A stretch of DNA of 64,000 bases from an uncultured Collinsella sp. (GCA_900542825.1 UQOY01000001.1:248001-312000), one strand, 5' to 3'; positions 16,273 to 24,811 are shown, counted from the stretch's first letter. A program made the numbers and translations. Notes: a model not told the origin generated them from the letters alone.

Positions 16273-17460
16273 TTACTCCAAGCCAAGCAATCGTTTGTAG
16301 ACATCGAGGCCTTTGAGCAGGATTTCCTCGTCAAAGAGCATAGTATCCGTATGCAGGGCACTCGTGGCATAGGCGGGGCAGCCCTCGGTGTCGCTCGGAT
16401 TATCCCGACTGACAGGAACGCCCGTGCCCAGCAAGAAGAACACACCCGGCAGATGGCGCTGATAGAAGGCGAAGTCTTCGGCAATCAGCAGCGGCTCGTC
16501 CACGAGCTGCAACTCGGGCAGAGCAGGCGCGATTCGGGCAAACAACTCGGGGTCGTTGTCGACCGGCGGATAGCCCTCGGCAAAGTCGAGATCGTACGTG
16601 CAGCCCGTTGCAGCGCATGCCTCGTCAAGCACGCGGCGCACGCCCTCACGCGCACGGTCGAACATGTCGTCCGTAAACACACGCAGGCTGCCGGCAACAT
16701 GGGCCTCCCCCGCCACCGCGTTGCAGACGGTACCGGCCTGCAGTAGGCCGAACTTACCAATGCAGGGTTCGTCGGCGCCCAACTCGTCCATCAATTCACG
16801 CTCGGCAACCAAAAACTTCGCTGCCGCCAACGCGGCATCGTGCGATTCGTTTACGGGAACGCCGTAGGTCTTGGCGATATGGATGCTTGTCCCGTGAATG
16901 TGCACGTGCGTCTCACTCGAGCGCGCTAGCAATGGACCGGAGCAGCTCGCCAACGTGTTCGCAGGCAGGTCGGGCCATACGTGGAACCCGAAGATACGGT
17001 CCACCCCGTAGCGCTCAAACACCCCGCTCTCACAAACTGTCTTGGCGCCACCGGTCGTCTCCTCGGCAGGCTGGAACACAAAGAGCACGTTGCGCTTGAT
17101 GGCACCCGGCTGCTCACGAATCGTGCGATCGACAAAGGTTGCCGCCGCAAGTGCCATGGCCATGTGTCCATCGTGTCCGCAAGCGTGCATCTTGCCGGGA
17201 TGGGTTGAGGCAAAGGCCGCACCCGTCGCCTCCGCGATGGGTAGCGCGTCCATATCGGCGCGAATCGCCGTGGCATGCACGGCACCAACGCCAGCATCGA
17301 AGAAAGCGCAGACACAGCTGGGGCACGGATGGGTCACCTCGCAGGTGAGCGGCGCCAACACGCCCTCGATATAAGCGATGGTTTGAGGAAGATCGAAATC
17401 GAGCTCCGGAATGCGATGCAGGTCGCGACGATAGCGACGAAGTTCTTGGAGCTCGGTCAT
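16273..17460 (-). CDS. M20D amidohydrolase, possible N-acetyl-DAP deacetylase
   Basis: Zinc amidohydrolase of 395 aa in the M20D (hippurate/N-acyl-amino-acid hydrolase) family. The metal motif HACGHDGHMAMALA is near residue 95 and EETTGGAK near 135; the opening LRRYRRDLHRIPELDFD is typical. The ATG at 17460 follows AAAGGA; a longer in-frame extension upstream has no family support. It sits divergently beside lysA-dapA, dapB and dapH. Because DapH makes the N-acetyl branch of DAP synthesis, that pathway needs an N-acetyl-L,L-DAP deacetylase of exactly this family (DapL/YkuR of Bacillus). The role is inferred from location. A general peptide or hippurate hydrolase is the alternative. Confidence 0.78.
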   Translation of the reverse strand: MTELQELRRYRRDLHRIPELDFDLPQTIAYIEGVLAPLTCEVTHPCPSCVCAFFDAGVGAVHATAIRADMDALPIAEATGAAFASTHPGKMHACGHDGHMAMALAAATFVDRTIREQPGAIKRNVLFVFQPAEETTGGAKTVCESGVFERYGVDRIFGFHVWPDLPANTLASCSGPLLARSSETHVHIHGTSIHIAKTYGVPVNESHDAALAAAKFLVAERELMDELGADEPCIGKFGLLQAGTVCNAVAGEAHVAGSLRVFTDDMFDRAREGVRRVLDEACAATGCTYDLDFAEGYPPVDNDPELFARIAPALPELQLVDEPLLIAEDFAFYQRHLPGVFFLLGTGVPVSRDNPSDTEGCPAYATSALHTDTMLFDEEILLKGLDVYKRLLGLE

Positions 17461-17607
17461 AAAGGATCCTTTCATGGGGCATTTCCATTCACACAATATT
17501 GTGATGCAAAAATGTGATGCCCTTGTTTCTAGCATATCCCTGCATTTTTTAAACGTTATATACGAATACTCTTGTTTGGTAAAGTGCAACGTGGTAGGGT
17601 CGTTACC

Positions 17608-17839
17608 ACTTGATAGAGGCGCGGGCACGAAGAACCGCGGGCGAGCCGGCAGGCTTTGACCCCGTGGGGAGGCGAAACCCGCCGAACTGGGCTTTTCGGG
17701 CACGAACAACCTGGTGGGCCTGCGGGAAACACCCGCAGGACTGTCTGCAGCAATGCGGGAGCGCTATCCGGACATTGGGTCCACGCTATGCGGATTCGAT
17801 GCGCAGATGGCGCCGTCTGGATAGCGAGGTTTACGGGAC
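17608..17839 (+). promoter_or_regulatory. Lysine riboswitch (L box)
   Basis: The leader of the lysine operon matches the L-box aptamer. GATAGAGGCGCG (17612-17623), AAGAA, a purine-rich GGGGAGGCGAAA (17666-17677) and GCCGAAC (17681-17687) are conserved signature segments. Helix P1 forms between GATAG (17612-17616) and CTATC (17764-17768). The P1 3' strand CGCTATCC (17762-17769) can instead pair with GGATAGCG (17819-17826) near the lysA start at 17840, which gives a plausible switch for initiation. A possible promoter, TTGTTT (17572) and TAGGGT (17595), lies 17 nt apart upstream. The rest of the 379-nt gap, towards the divergent gene, shows no other feature. Confidence 0.88.
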
Positions 17840-20149
17840 ATGGCATTGACCCCCAACGAGGCATATGCGGCCAAGCAGCCGTTTGTGGACAAGGAGACGC
17901 TCGAGCATATCGTCGAGCAGTTCCCCACGCCGTTTCATCTATATGACGAGGCGGGCATCCGCCGCAACATGCAAGAGGTGCGCGATGCCTTTGCATGGAA
18001 CCCGGGCTTTAAGGAATACTTTGCCGTCAAGGCCAATCCCAACCCGGCGCTCGTCTCCATTCTCAACGAATACGGCTGCGGCTGCGATTGCTCGAGCTAT
18101 ACCGAGCTCATGATCGCCCGCTCGCTGGGTATCACGGGACACGACATCATGTTCTCGTCCAACGACACGCCAGCTGCCGACTTTGAGCTCGCCGACAAGC
18201 TGGGTGCCATCGTCAACTTTGACGACATCAGCCACATCGAGTTCTTTGAGCGCGTCGCGGGGCCCATCCCCAAGACGGTCAGCTGCCGCTTTAATCCGGG
18301 CGGCCTGTTCCAGCTCTCCAACGGCATCATGGATAACCCCGGCGACTCCAAGTACGGCATGACCACCGAGCAACTCTTCGAGGCGTTCCGCATGCTCAAG
18401 GCCAAGGGCGCCGAGGACTTTGGCATCCACGCATTCCTTGCCAGCAACACCGTCACCAACGACTACTACCCCAAGCTCGCGCGCATCCTCTTTGAGCTTG
18501 CCGTGCGCCTGGAGCGCGAGACCGGCGCACATGTCGCCTTTATCAATCTGTCCGGCGGCGTCGGTATCCCCTACCTGCCCGAGCAGCAGGCCAACGACAT
18601 TCACGCCATCGGCGAGGGAGTGCACGCGGCATACGACGAGATCCTGGTTCCCGCCGACATGGGCGATGTGGCCATCTGCACCGAGATGGGCCGCTTTATG
18701 ATGGGCCCCTACGGCTGCCTGGTCACCAAGGCCATCCACGAGAAGCAGATCTACAAGGACTATATCGGTGTCGACGCAAGCGCGGTCGACCTGATTCGCC
18801 CTGCCATGTATGGCGCCTACCACCACATTACGGTGATGGGCCAGCCGGGTGGCGCCGACAAGACCACAGCACCCGTTGCGGATACCTACGACATCACGGG
18901 CAACCTATGCGAGAACAACGACAAGTTCGCCATCGATCGCGAACTGCCGCATATCGACATGGGCGACCTGCTTGTGATTCACGATACCGGCGCGCATGGC
19001 TACTCCATGGGCTACAACTACAATGGACGGCTGCGCTCCGCCGAGGTCCTGCTGCGTCCCGATGGCTCGGCCGAACTCATCCGCCGCGCCGAGCGCCCGG
19101 GCGATTATTTTGCCACGCTCGATGTGCTGCCGTGCGGCCGAGAGCTGCTGGCCAAGTCGCGCGCCGAAAGTGCCCGCCGTCGCGCCCAAGACGAGCGGCT
19201 GGCAGTCGCCGCCCAATGGAACAAACGCATCCAGATCGCGGACGCGAAGGAGAAGAACATGGACATCCGCAATCTTGAAGGCTCGATCGTCGCCCTTGTT
19301 ACGCCGTTTAAAAAGGACGGCAGCGTCGACTTTGACGCGCTCGAGCGCCTTATCGATTTCCACCTGCAAAACGGCACCGACGCCATCCTCACCCTGGGCA
19401 CCACCGGCGAGAGCGCCACGATGACCGATGACGAGGACAACTCCGTTGTCGCCGCCGTGGTCAAGCAAGTTGCAGGCCGCGTCCCCGTCATTGCCGGCTC
19501 GGGCTCCAACTCCACGCAAACCATGCTCACCAAGTCGCTCACCTACCAGGGCTTGGGAGCCGACGGTCTGCTGCTCATTACCCCCTACTACAACAAGGCC
19601 AATGAAGAGGGCATCTATCAGCACTTTAAGACCGTCGCCGATGCCGTGGACATCCCCTGCATCCTGTACAACATCCCCGGCCGCTGCGGCTGCGGCATCA
19701 GCGAGCGCAACGTAGAACGCTTGGCTGCGCACCCCAACATCATGGGTATTAAGGAAGCCTCGGGCAACGTCGCCTACGCGGCCAAGATCGCCCACCTGCT
19801 GTCCGACGACTTCCGTATGTACTCGGGCGAAGACGCACTTACCGTACCGCTCATGAGCCTGGGCGCTTCGGGCACCATCAGCGTGTGGGCCGATGTTCAG
19901 CCGCAGCTCGTGCACGACATGTGTCGAGCCTATCTGGACGGTGACGTGGCACGCGCCCGCGATATCCAGATTGCCGGCCAGCCGCTCATCAATGCACTCT
20001 TTAGCGAGGTCAACCCCATCCCCGTCAAGGAGGCGCTCGCCCAGATGGGTATGATCGAAGCAAATTACCGCATGCCGCTGTGCCCCATGGCAGACGTCAC
20101 GCGCGCTACACTTACCGATGCTCTGAAGGGAGCTGGTCTGCTTGATTAA
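17840..20149 (+). CDS. Fused diaminopimelate decarboxylase-DapA frame
   Basis: One open frame of 769 codons encodes two lysine enzymes. Residues 1 to about 455 are diaminopimelate decarboxylase (LysA): PLP lysine in YFAVKANPN, LSGGVGIPY, and the C-terminal active-site segment LCENNDKFAIDRELP. Residues 474-769 are a complete dihydrodipicolinate synthase (DapA): TLGTTGESATM, Tyr in LLITPYYNKAN and Schiff-base Lys in MGIKEASGNV. No stop separates them. AAGGAG (19247-19252) lies 6 nt before the in-frame ATG at 19259, so DapA can also be made alone, as it is in other bacteria. Both a true fusion and a lost lysA stop are possible. It follows the lysine riboswitch and overlaps dapB by 8 nt. Confidence 0.88.
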   Translation: MALTPNEAYAAKQPFVDKETLEHIVEQFPTPFHLYDEAGIRRNMQEVRDAFAWNPGFKEYFAVKANPNPALVSILNEYGCGCDCSSYTELMIARSLGITGHDIMFSSNDTPAADFELADKLGAIVNFDDISHIEFFERVAGPIPKTVSCRFNPGGLFQLSNGIMDNPGDSKYGMTTEQLFEAFRMLKAKGAEDFGIHAFLASNTVTNDYYPKLARILFELAVRLERETGAHVAFINLSGGVGIPYLPEQQANDIHAIGEGVHAAYDEILVPADMGDVAICTEMGRFMMGPYGCLVTKAIHEKQIYKDYIGVDASAVDLIRPAMYGAYHHITVMGQPGGADKTTAPVADTYDITGNLCENNDKFAIDRELPHIDMGDLLVIHDTGAHGYSMGYNYNGRLRSAEVLLRPDGSAELIRRAERPGDYFATLDVLPCGRELLAKSRAESARRRAQDERLAVAAQWNKRIQIADAKEKNMDIRNLEGSIVALVTPFKKDGSVDFDALERLIDFHLQNGTDAILTLGTTGESATMTDDEDNSVVAAVVKQVAGRVPVIAGSGSNSTQTMLTKSLTYQGLGADGLLLITPYYNKANEEGIYQHFKTVADAVDIPCILYNIPGRCGCGISERNVERLAAHPNIMGIKEASGNVAYAAKIAHLLSDDFRMYSGEDALTVPLMSLGASGTISVWADVQPQLVHDMCRAYLDGDVARARDIQIAGQPLINALFSEVNPIPVKEALAQMGMIEANYRMPLCPMADVTRATLTDALKGAGLLD

Positions 20150-20882
20150 GACCGTCATTATGGGAACGGGCCGCATGGGCTCGCTCATCCGCACCACCGC
20201 CGAGGGCGTTGTCGACGCCGCCGGACAACCTGTTTTCAATATCGTGGCCCAGATCGGCTTTGACTTGTCCGAGCTCGAGAACGCCCCGGCAGCCGACGTC
20301 ATCATCGACTTCTCGAACGTCGTGACCTTCGATGCCGTCGTCGCCTATGTCGAGCGCACGGGCGCAGCGTTAGTCTCGGGAACCACGGGCTACACACCAG
20401 AGCAGATGGATCGCCTGCGCGAGCTGGGTCAGAACGCCCGCGTCATGCACTCCGGCAATTATTCCATCGGTATCGCAGCCCTGCGTCATCTGGTAGCACA
20501 GGCAACACGCGAGCTGCCCGGCTTTGACTGCGAAATCGTCGAGACGCACCATAACCAAAAGGTCGACGCCCCCAGCGGCACTGCCAAGTTGTTGCTCGAC
20601 GCCGTCGTCGAAGCCGAGCCCGAGGCAGGTTACCACCCCGTCTATGGCCGCGAGGGCATGTGCGGTGCACGCGACCCCAAGGAGATCGGCATGCACTCGC
20701 TGCGCGGTGGCACTGTCGCCGGCGTGCACGAAGTGAGTTTCTTTGGCCAGGACGAGGAGGTCACGCTCACGCACCGCGCCACGAGCCGTCAGATCTTTGT
20801 CAACGGTGCCCTGGCAGCCGCGCAGAAGCTCGTCACCCACGAGCCTGGCTTCTATACGTTCGACCAGATCATGTTTGCCTAA
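20142..20882 (+). CDS. dapB: 4-hydroxy-tetrahydrodipicolinate reductase
   Basis: Reduces the DapA product to tetrahydrodipicolinate with NAD(P)H. At 246 aa it is a normal DapB length. The nucleotide-binding start MIKTVIMGTGRMGSL and the catalytic signature HHNQKVDAPSGTA (about 144-156) are present. The TTG start at 20142 overlaps the preceding stop by 8 nt, indicating coupled translation; AAGGGAG lies about 9 nt upstream. The gene is part of the lysine/DAP operon. Confidence 0.95.
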   Translation: MIKTVIMGTGRMGSLIRTTAEGVVDAAGQPVFNIVAQIGFDLSELENAPAADVIIDFSNVVTFDAVVAYVERTGAALVSGTTGYTPEQMDRLRELGQNARVMHSGNYSIGIAALRHLVAQATRELPGFDCEIVETHHNQKVDAPSGTAKLLLDAVVEAEPEAGYHPVYGREGMCGARDPKEIGMHSLRGGTVAGVHEVSFFGQDEEVTLTHRATSRQIFVNGALAAAQKLVTHEPGFYTFDQIMFA

Positions 20883-20921
20883 CCAGGTATCAACCGGATT
20901 CACCCAAAGGAGAGACAGCAA

Positions 20922-21641
20922 ATGAGCAATGCAGCCGAAATGGATGCACAGGAGATCATCAACTACATCGCCACCGCGCCCAAGAAAACGCCCGTCAAAC
21001 TGTACGTGCGCGAGAAGCCGGGCATGAAGGTCCAGTGGGGCAATGCACACGTCTACGGCGGTCGTCGTGGCAAGACCGTCTTTGGTGACTGGGATGAGCT
21101 CAAGGCAATCCTCGACGCCAACGCCGGCTCCATCGACTACTACGACGTAGAGAACGACTGCCGCAACTCCGCCGTGCCCATGCTCGACCTCAAGGGCATC
21201 AACGCCCGCATCGAGCCGGGCGCTATCATCCGCGACCGCGTCGAGATTGGCGACCGTGCCGTCATCATGATGGGCGCCATCATCAACATCGGCTCCGTCA
21301 TTGGCGAGGGTTCCATGATCGATATGGGCGCCGTGCTGGGCGGCCGCGCCACCGTGGGTAAGAACTGCCACATCGGCGCCGGCACCGTGCTGGCAGGCGT
21401 CGTGGAGCCCGCCAGCGCCACGCCCGTCATCATCGAGGACGATGTCATGATCGGCGCCAATGCCGTGGTCCTGGAGGGCGTGCACGTGGGCAAGGGTGCT
21501 GTCGTTGCCGCCGGCGCCGTGTGCGTCGAGGACGTCCCCGCCGGTGCCGTCGTGGCCGGTGTCCCCGCCCGCGTCATCAAGATGCGCGACGAGAAGACCG
21601 ACAGCAAGACTGGCCTCGAAGAGGGCTTACGCCAGCTTTAA
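20922..21641 (+). CDS. dapH: Tetrahydrodipicolinate N-acetyltransferase
   Basis: A 239-aa left-handed beta-helix acetyltransferase that acetylates tetrahydrodipicolinate using acetyl-CoA. The N-terminal domain (residues 1-90) is the DapH-specific region. The hexapeptide repeats run from about 95 to 215, including NIGSVIGEGSMIDMGAV, VGKNCHIGAGTVLAG and VVAGVPARVIK. The presence of DapH rather than succinyl-type DapD or a direct aminotransferase route indicates the N-acetyl DAP pathway, as in Bacillus. AAAGGAG precedes the ATG. It is the last gene of the operon. Confidence 0.93.
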   Translation: MSNAAEMDAQEIINYIATAPKKTPVKLYVREKPGMKVQWGNAHVYGGRRGKTVFGDWDELKAILDANAGSIDYYDVENDCRNSAVPMLDLKGINARIEPGAIIRDRVEIGDRAVIMMGAIINIGSVIGEGSMIDMGAVLGGRATVGKNCHIGAGTVLAGVVEPASATPVIIEDDVMIGANAVVLEGVHVGKGAVVAAGAVCVEDVPAGAVVAGVPARVIKMRDEKTDSKTGLEEGLRQL

Positions 21642-21644
21642 TAG

Positions 21645-21673
21645 TTACGCGGTTTTGACAAACCGCGTTTTCT
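21645..21673 (+). terminator. Terminator after dapH (GTTACGCGG type)
   Basis: A 9-bp stem, ACGCGGTTT (21647-21655) with AAACCGCGT (21660-21668), is followed by a T-rich run, 5 nt after the dapH stop. The same core, GTTACGCGGTTT with its complement, recurs at 32165-32192. Confidence 0.85.
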
Positions 21674-21721
21674 CTGACGCATGCTCAACCTGCGGCGCAA
21701 TGTCAGCAACCAAGCCGAAAA

Positions 21722-21757
21722 CAAAAAAGGCCGAAGCACCATCGGGGCTTCGACCTT
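21722..21757 (-). terminator. Terminator after toxin gene
   Basis: An 11-bp stem with one mismatch (21727-21737 with 21747-21757) has an A-run at 21722-21728, which is a U-tract for the minus strand. It sits just past the toxin gene. Confidence 0.75.
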
Positions 21758-21759
21758 CA

Positions 21760-22104
21760 TCATCTCAGGGTTCCGTCGTATTCAACCATGGCGGGTCGCT
21801 TTGACAGGCGCCCCGCGGCCGTCTTATAGACCTCGGAACGGTCGCGCCGCCCTATTGCCACGATCTCGGCAATCTCAACCGTTCCGTCCTCCCGGATTCG
21901 AAAAACCATTCGGAGTCCTGCATTCCGCCATTTGATCTTTTTGCAGCCGGCAAGCTCGCCGTGAAGCGGCGTTCCAATTTCATCAGCGCGCGTCTTTAAT
22001 TTCGCGACTGCAATACGGACGAGTCTTCGCTGAGATCCATCTAGTTTTTGATATTCCTTCTCGACGTCTCGATTCAAAAAGCCGACGACAAAATGCCCAC
22101 TCAT
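21760..22104 (-). CDS. RelE/ParE-type toxin
   Basis: A 114-aa protein of the RelE/HigB/ParE superfamily, expected to be a ribosome-dependent mRNA endonuclease or related toxin. The pattern VEKEYQKLDGSQRRLVRIAVAKLKTRADEIGTPL followed by LAGCKKIKWRNAGLRMVFRI is typical, with the basic, core beta-sheet residues of the family. The start ATGA overlaps the antitoxin stop by 4 nt. The C-terminal tail after residue 95 is longer than in minimal RelE. Its neighbour is the cognate antitoxin. Confidence 0.85.
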   Translation of the reverse strand: MSGHFVVGFLNRDVEKEYQKLDGSQRRLVRIAVAKLKTRADEIGTPLHGELAGCKKIKWRNAGLRMVFRIREDGTVEIAEIVAIGRRDRSEVYKTAAGRLSKRPAMVEYDGTLR

Positions 22105-22451
22105 TCGAAAAGATCCTCATCGGGGATCGCGTCCGGATCCATCGATTCAAACTCCGCGAGCTCCTCGGTAGTTAGGGCGTCCTCAAACGGAACAAATTCA
22201 TGCGGACCATGCTTGACTCGATCCGCAGCGATGCGATTTATCTCAAGTTCGTGCAGATACTGCAGCGCGCCGTACATTTCCTCATAGGCGGCATAGTCGA
22301 TAATCACGGTATCGATATCGTTATGATCGGCAATGAACTGTGGTGCGCGTTTTGCGCGTTTACGAATGGCAGATAAAGACTTGCTTGCTTCTGTAGCCGA
22401 AACAACCTGGTCTTTTGTAAACACCGGTTTTTCCAGAACAAGTGGGGACAT
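22101..22451 (-). CDS. Antitoxin of RelE-type pair
   Basis: A 116-aa protein preceding and overlapping the toxin. The N-terminal half (VVSATEASKSLSAIRKRAKRAPQFIADHNDIDTVIIDYAAYEEM) resembles Phd/YefM DNA-binding antitoxins. The acidic C-terminus (EELAEFESMDPDAIPDEDLFE) would wrap the toxin. The ATG at 22451 is chosen because GGAGGT lies 4 nt upstream; the longer TTG start at 22463 would include that ribosome site in the coding region. It is autoregulated if the upstream dyad is its operator. Confidence 0.82.
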   Translation of the reverse strand: MSPLVLEKPVFTKDQVVSATEASKSLSAIRKRAKRAPQFIADHNDIDTVIIDYAAYEEMYGALQYLHELEINRIAADRVKHGPHEFVPFEDALTTEELAEFESMDPDAIPDEDLFE

Positions 22452-22471
22452 TTTGACCTCCAAAAAAATAA

Positions 22472-22513
22472 TCTGGATTATATTTCAAAGTATACTTCAA
22501 AATATAATCCAGA
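22472..22513. promoter_or_regulatory. Operator dyad of toxin-antitoxin pair
   Basis: A 42-bp dyad has perfect 14-bp arms TCTGGATTATATTT (22472-22485) and complement (22500-22513), plus a central AAGTATACTT. A TATAAT on the minus strand (22477-22482) lies inside it, so repressor binding would block the antitoxin promoter. It is markedly AT-rich compared with the surroundings. Confidence 0.8.
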
Positions 22514-22534
22514 CTTTTATTCGAAAAAAAAGCC

Positions 22535-23539
22535 CTATCGATTCTCGATGCTGCCGATATTCTTGAGCTCGATGGAGATGAGGCCGTTGGGCTCGTTGAC
22601 GAACTCAATGTACTCGGAGTTCGAACCCATCTCGGCCGGGAAGCTGATTTCGATGCCCGTGTCGGTACGGATCTTGTGATTGCGCACAGCAGCGCGCTCG
22701 ACCTGCTTGCGCTCCACGGGAACGCGCTCGGGAACCTTCTCCTCGGTCAGCGCCGCACGCACGCTTTCCTTGATGACCGGCTCGTCCTCAAAGACCTCAT
22801 CGACGATATCCCAAGGCGGCAGCTCCTCGTCATCCTCAACCTTCTCGGCAACGGCAGCCTTAACCTTAGCGAGCGCTACGGCCGTATTGGCACCGTGCTC
22901 CTCGGCGACTTCCTCGACCACACGCGTCACGGTGTCGATGACCTCCTTGCCCGACACGCCCGTGTCGCACTGCAGCAGGCCATCAGGAATAAGCATACGG
23001 TCCTCGCCGGCAATCTTGCGTTTCTTGTCCACGTAGCCGATCTCCATGGTGCTCGCGCGCACGATGGCATAGCTTGGCACCTTTTGCGAGGGGTTTGGCA
23101 GAATAGCGTAGTGGCGCGCGATGTCATTGCGCACCTCCCCCTCCTCGCGGCCCACTTCGTGCATGAAAGCCTGCTTGGAGCCCAGCAGCATCACGGCAAA
23201 CCAGCGGGCATCCTCATCGTCGTCAAAATCAGCCACGAGCACGTCGGTGGACTCGGCTTTCTCAGCCTTGGTGAGCTCGGAGGAGATAAACTCCGCAATC
23301 TGCTGCGACAGGTCCACGAACTCGCGCTCGCCAAAGAAATAACCCTTGAGCTCGCCGCCAAACGCAGAGTTCTCGGCAAACGTGGCGCGTTTATTGTCGG
23401 TCGAGGTACGTGCGCGGCGCAGATGCGTGGTCACGAAGTTGCGCACGGTACGGCTTTCGATATCCAACTCGCGCTGGCTCATAACGTTGACGGCAGAGTC
23501 AAAGTCCAGGATATGCAGAATCGCGTGATTGATTTTCAT
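22535..23539 (-). CDS. Nucleoid-associated protein, NdpA/YejK family
   Basis: A 334-aa cytosolic protein of the NA37/YejK family, whose members associate with the nucleoid; the biochemical role is unclear. The start MKINHAILHILDF is the typical family opening, so ATG 23539 is preferred over ATG 23548. Conserved features include FGGELKGYFFGEREFVDLSQQIA (about 62-84), FDDDEDARWFAVMLLG (about 104-119) and HYAILPNPSQKVPSYAIV (about 141-158). It is monocistronic. Confidence 0.82.
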   Translation of the reverse strand: MKINHAILHILDFDSAVNVMSQRELDIESRTVRNFVTTHLRRARTSTDNKRATFAENSAFGGELKGYFFGEREFVDLSQQIAEFISSELTKAEKAESTDVLVADFDDDEDARWFAVMLLGSKQAFMHEVGREEGEVRNDIARHYAILPNPSQKVPSYAIVRASTMEIGYVDKKRKIAGEDRMLIPDGLLQCDTGVSGKEVIDTVTRVVEEVAEEHGANTAVALAKVKAAVAEKVEDDEELPPWDIVDEVFEDEPVIKESVRAALTEEKVPERVPVERKQVERAAVRNHKIRTDTGIEISFPAEMGSNSEYIEFVNEPNGLISIELKNIGSIENR

Positions 23540-23613
23540 ATACGGCATTCCGTTCTAGATCGATTTCGGCACGAACCAGTATAGCGGTCGAGCCCTCCCC
23601 GAGCGCATCGAAG

Positions 23614-23648
23614 ATTGGTGCATCGGGGACAGGTTACTTTGCGCCAAT
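23614..23648. repeat. GGGGACAGGTT element, degenerate copy
   Basis: The arms ATTGGTGC (23614-23621) and GCGCCAAT (23641-23648; 7 of 8 pairs) enclose GGGGACAGGTTACTTT. It is a degenerate member of the GGGACAGGTT family seen at 2652, 24837, 47602 and 48332. Confidence 0.55.
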
Positions 23649-23668
23649 GGCTAGCGCAGAAGCTCGGA

Positions 23669-24811
23669 CTACCAAGCCTCGAGCTGTTCTGCCAGACTCT
23701 TACCGGCAGTGGACATGTCGATCTGGGGTCGTTTGGGCAGCAGCGCGCATTTAAGGATTGCCACGATGGTCTGCGAGACAAAGCGTCGCGTATCCTTGTC
23801 AAAGCCTTGTGCAGCCTGGAGCATCACGGGCAGGCTCTCGCGCAGGTTCCCAGCGATATCTGCAAAGCGTTCGGCGCCCGTAGCCTCAAACACAGAGAAC
23901 AACGCATCTACAAAACGCTCGCGCTCGCTAGGTGACACCGCAAGCAGCATCTCGCGAATGGAGCCATCAACGTATCGAGCACCGGCGGACAGACGCTCAC
24001 AGTACACAAAATCGCAGCCGTCGACCACCCAGCTAAAGGGATTGTGTTGCAGCAGACTAAACTCGGTGCTCTCAACGATGGCATAGTCCTCTTGCGTCTC
24101 GAACATCATGCCGAAGATCGAAGACTGGGGCAGGGTTTTATCGATACGACCGGAAAGGCTCGCAAAGGCGTCTCCGCTCAGAAACTCCTCGACAAAGCCA
24201 GGGCCATCGTGGGAGAAGACCCGCTCAATCCGGTTGCGAGCACCGCTTGAGCACATCGCTGCGCCATACACAGCCAGATTTCCGCCCTTGGAATGGCCTC
24301 CGCACAAGAGCGGCCCATCAATCGAGGCCGACACCTCGTCCATATAGCGTGCTGCAGATTCCTGAGAGGCCACAGGACATCGAAACGCCATGTTGAAGTC
24401 CTCTTTCCAGCCCACAATCGTGCTGTCGGTCCCTCGGAAGGAAACGTAGCTAAACCCTGCCGGAAATCGGAGCGTCATGGCCGCAAACTGCTCCGTCATC
24501 GCAACATCGTTCACGGCGCGATAGCCGCAAATGCGCACGCCGCGGTATCTGGGATTTGCTGCCACCGCCTCCAACAAGGCACGGCTTCCCTCTGGATTCC
24601 ACAGGTCGCCAACCATATCCCGATAGCACTCGGCACGTAGCAGCTCGCGCACGTCAAGCCCCCGCCAGCCCTCAAGCTCTGGCATGTCCTGCGGCAGGCG
24701 CAAATACGACAACCAGGCAAAGACCAGACTGTCCACCGCGCAAAACGCCCGCTCATCAAACGAGTCAAAGGCCGTCTGGGCATAGGTCAAAAAGTTAGGC
24801 GAATCAGACAT
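23669..24811 (-). CDS. Mbeg1-like (DUF2974) alpha/beta hydrolase
   Basis: A 380-aa predicted alpha/beta-hydrolase of the DUF2974/Mbeg1-like family. The nucleophile elbow is GGHSKGGNLAV (about 172-182), preceded by VSFRGTDSTIVGWKEDF (about 122-138), both diagnostic. The opening contains DSLVFAWLSYLRLP. A catalytic Asp probably lies in FSHDGPGF (about 201). No signal peptide is seen, so it is cytosolic. The substrate is unknown; lipase-like activity is only inferred. GGGAGG precedes the ATG. Confidence 0.82.
   Translation of the reverse strand: MSDSPNFLTYAQTAFDSFDERAFCAVDSLVFAWLSYLRLPQDMPELEGWRGLDVRELLRAECYRDMVGDLWNPEGSRALLEAVAANPRYRGVRICGYRAVNDVAMTEQFAAMTLRFPAGFSYVSFRGTDSTIVGWKEDFNMAFRCPVASQESAARYMDEVSASIDGPLLCGGHSKGGNLAVYGAAMCSSGARNRIERVFSHDGPGFVEEFLSGDAFASLSGRIDKTLPQSSIFGMMFETQEDYAIVESTEFSLLQHNPFSWVVDGCDFVYCERLSAGARYVDGSIREMLLAVSPSERERFVDALFSVFEATGAERFADIAGNLRESLPVMLQAAQGFDKDTRRFVSQTIVAILKCALLPKRPQIDMSTAGKSLAEQLEAW

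Noticed and set aside
18905..20305. Open frame of 466 codons on the - strand
   Set aside because: It is a shadow of the LysA-DapA frame, which has clear catalytic motifs on the other strand.
20370..21485. Open frame of 371 codons on the - strand rich in His, Asp and Gly
   Set aside because: It is antisense to dapB and dapH. The apparent repeats mirror the DapH hexapeptide repeats.
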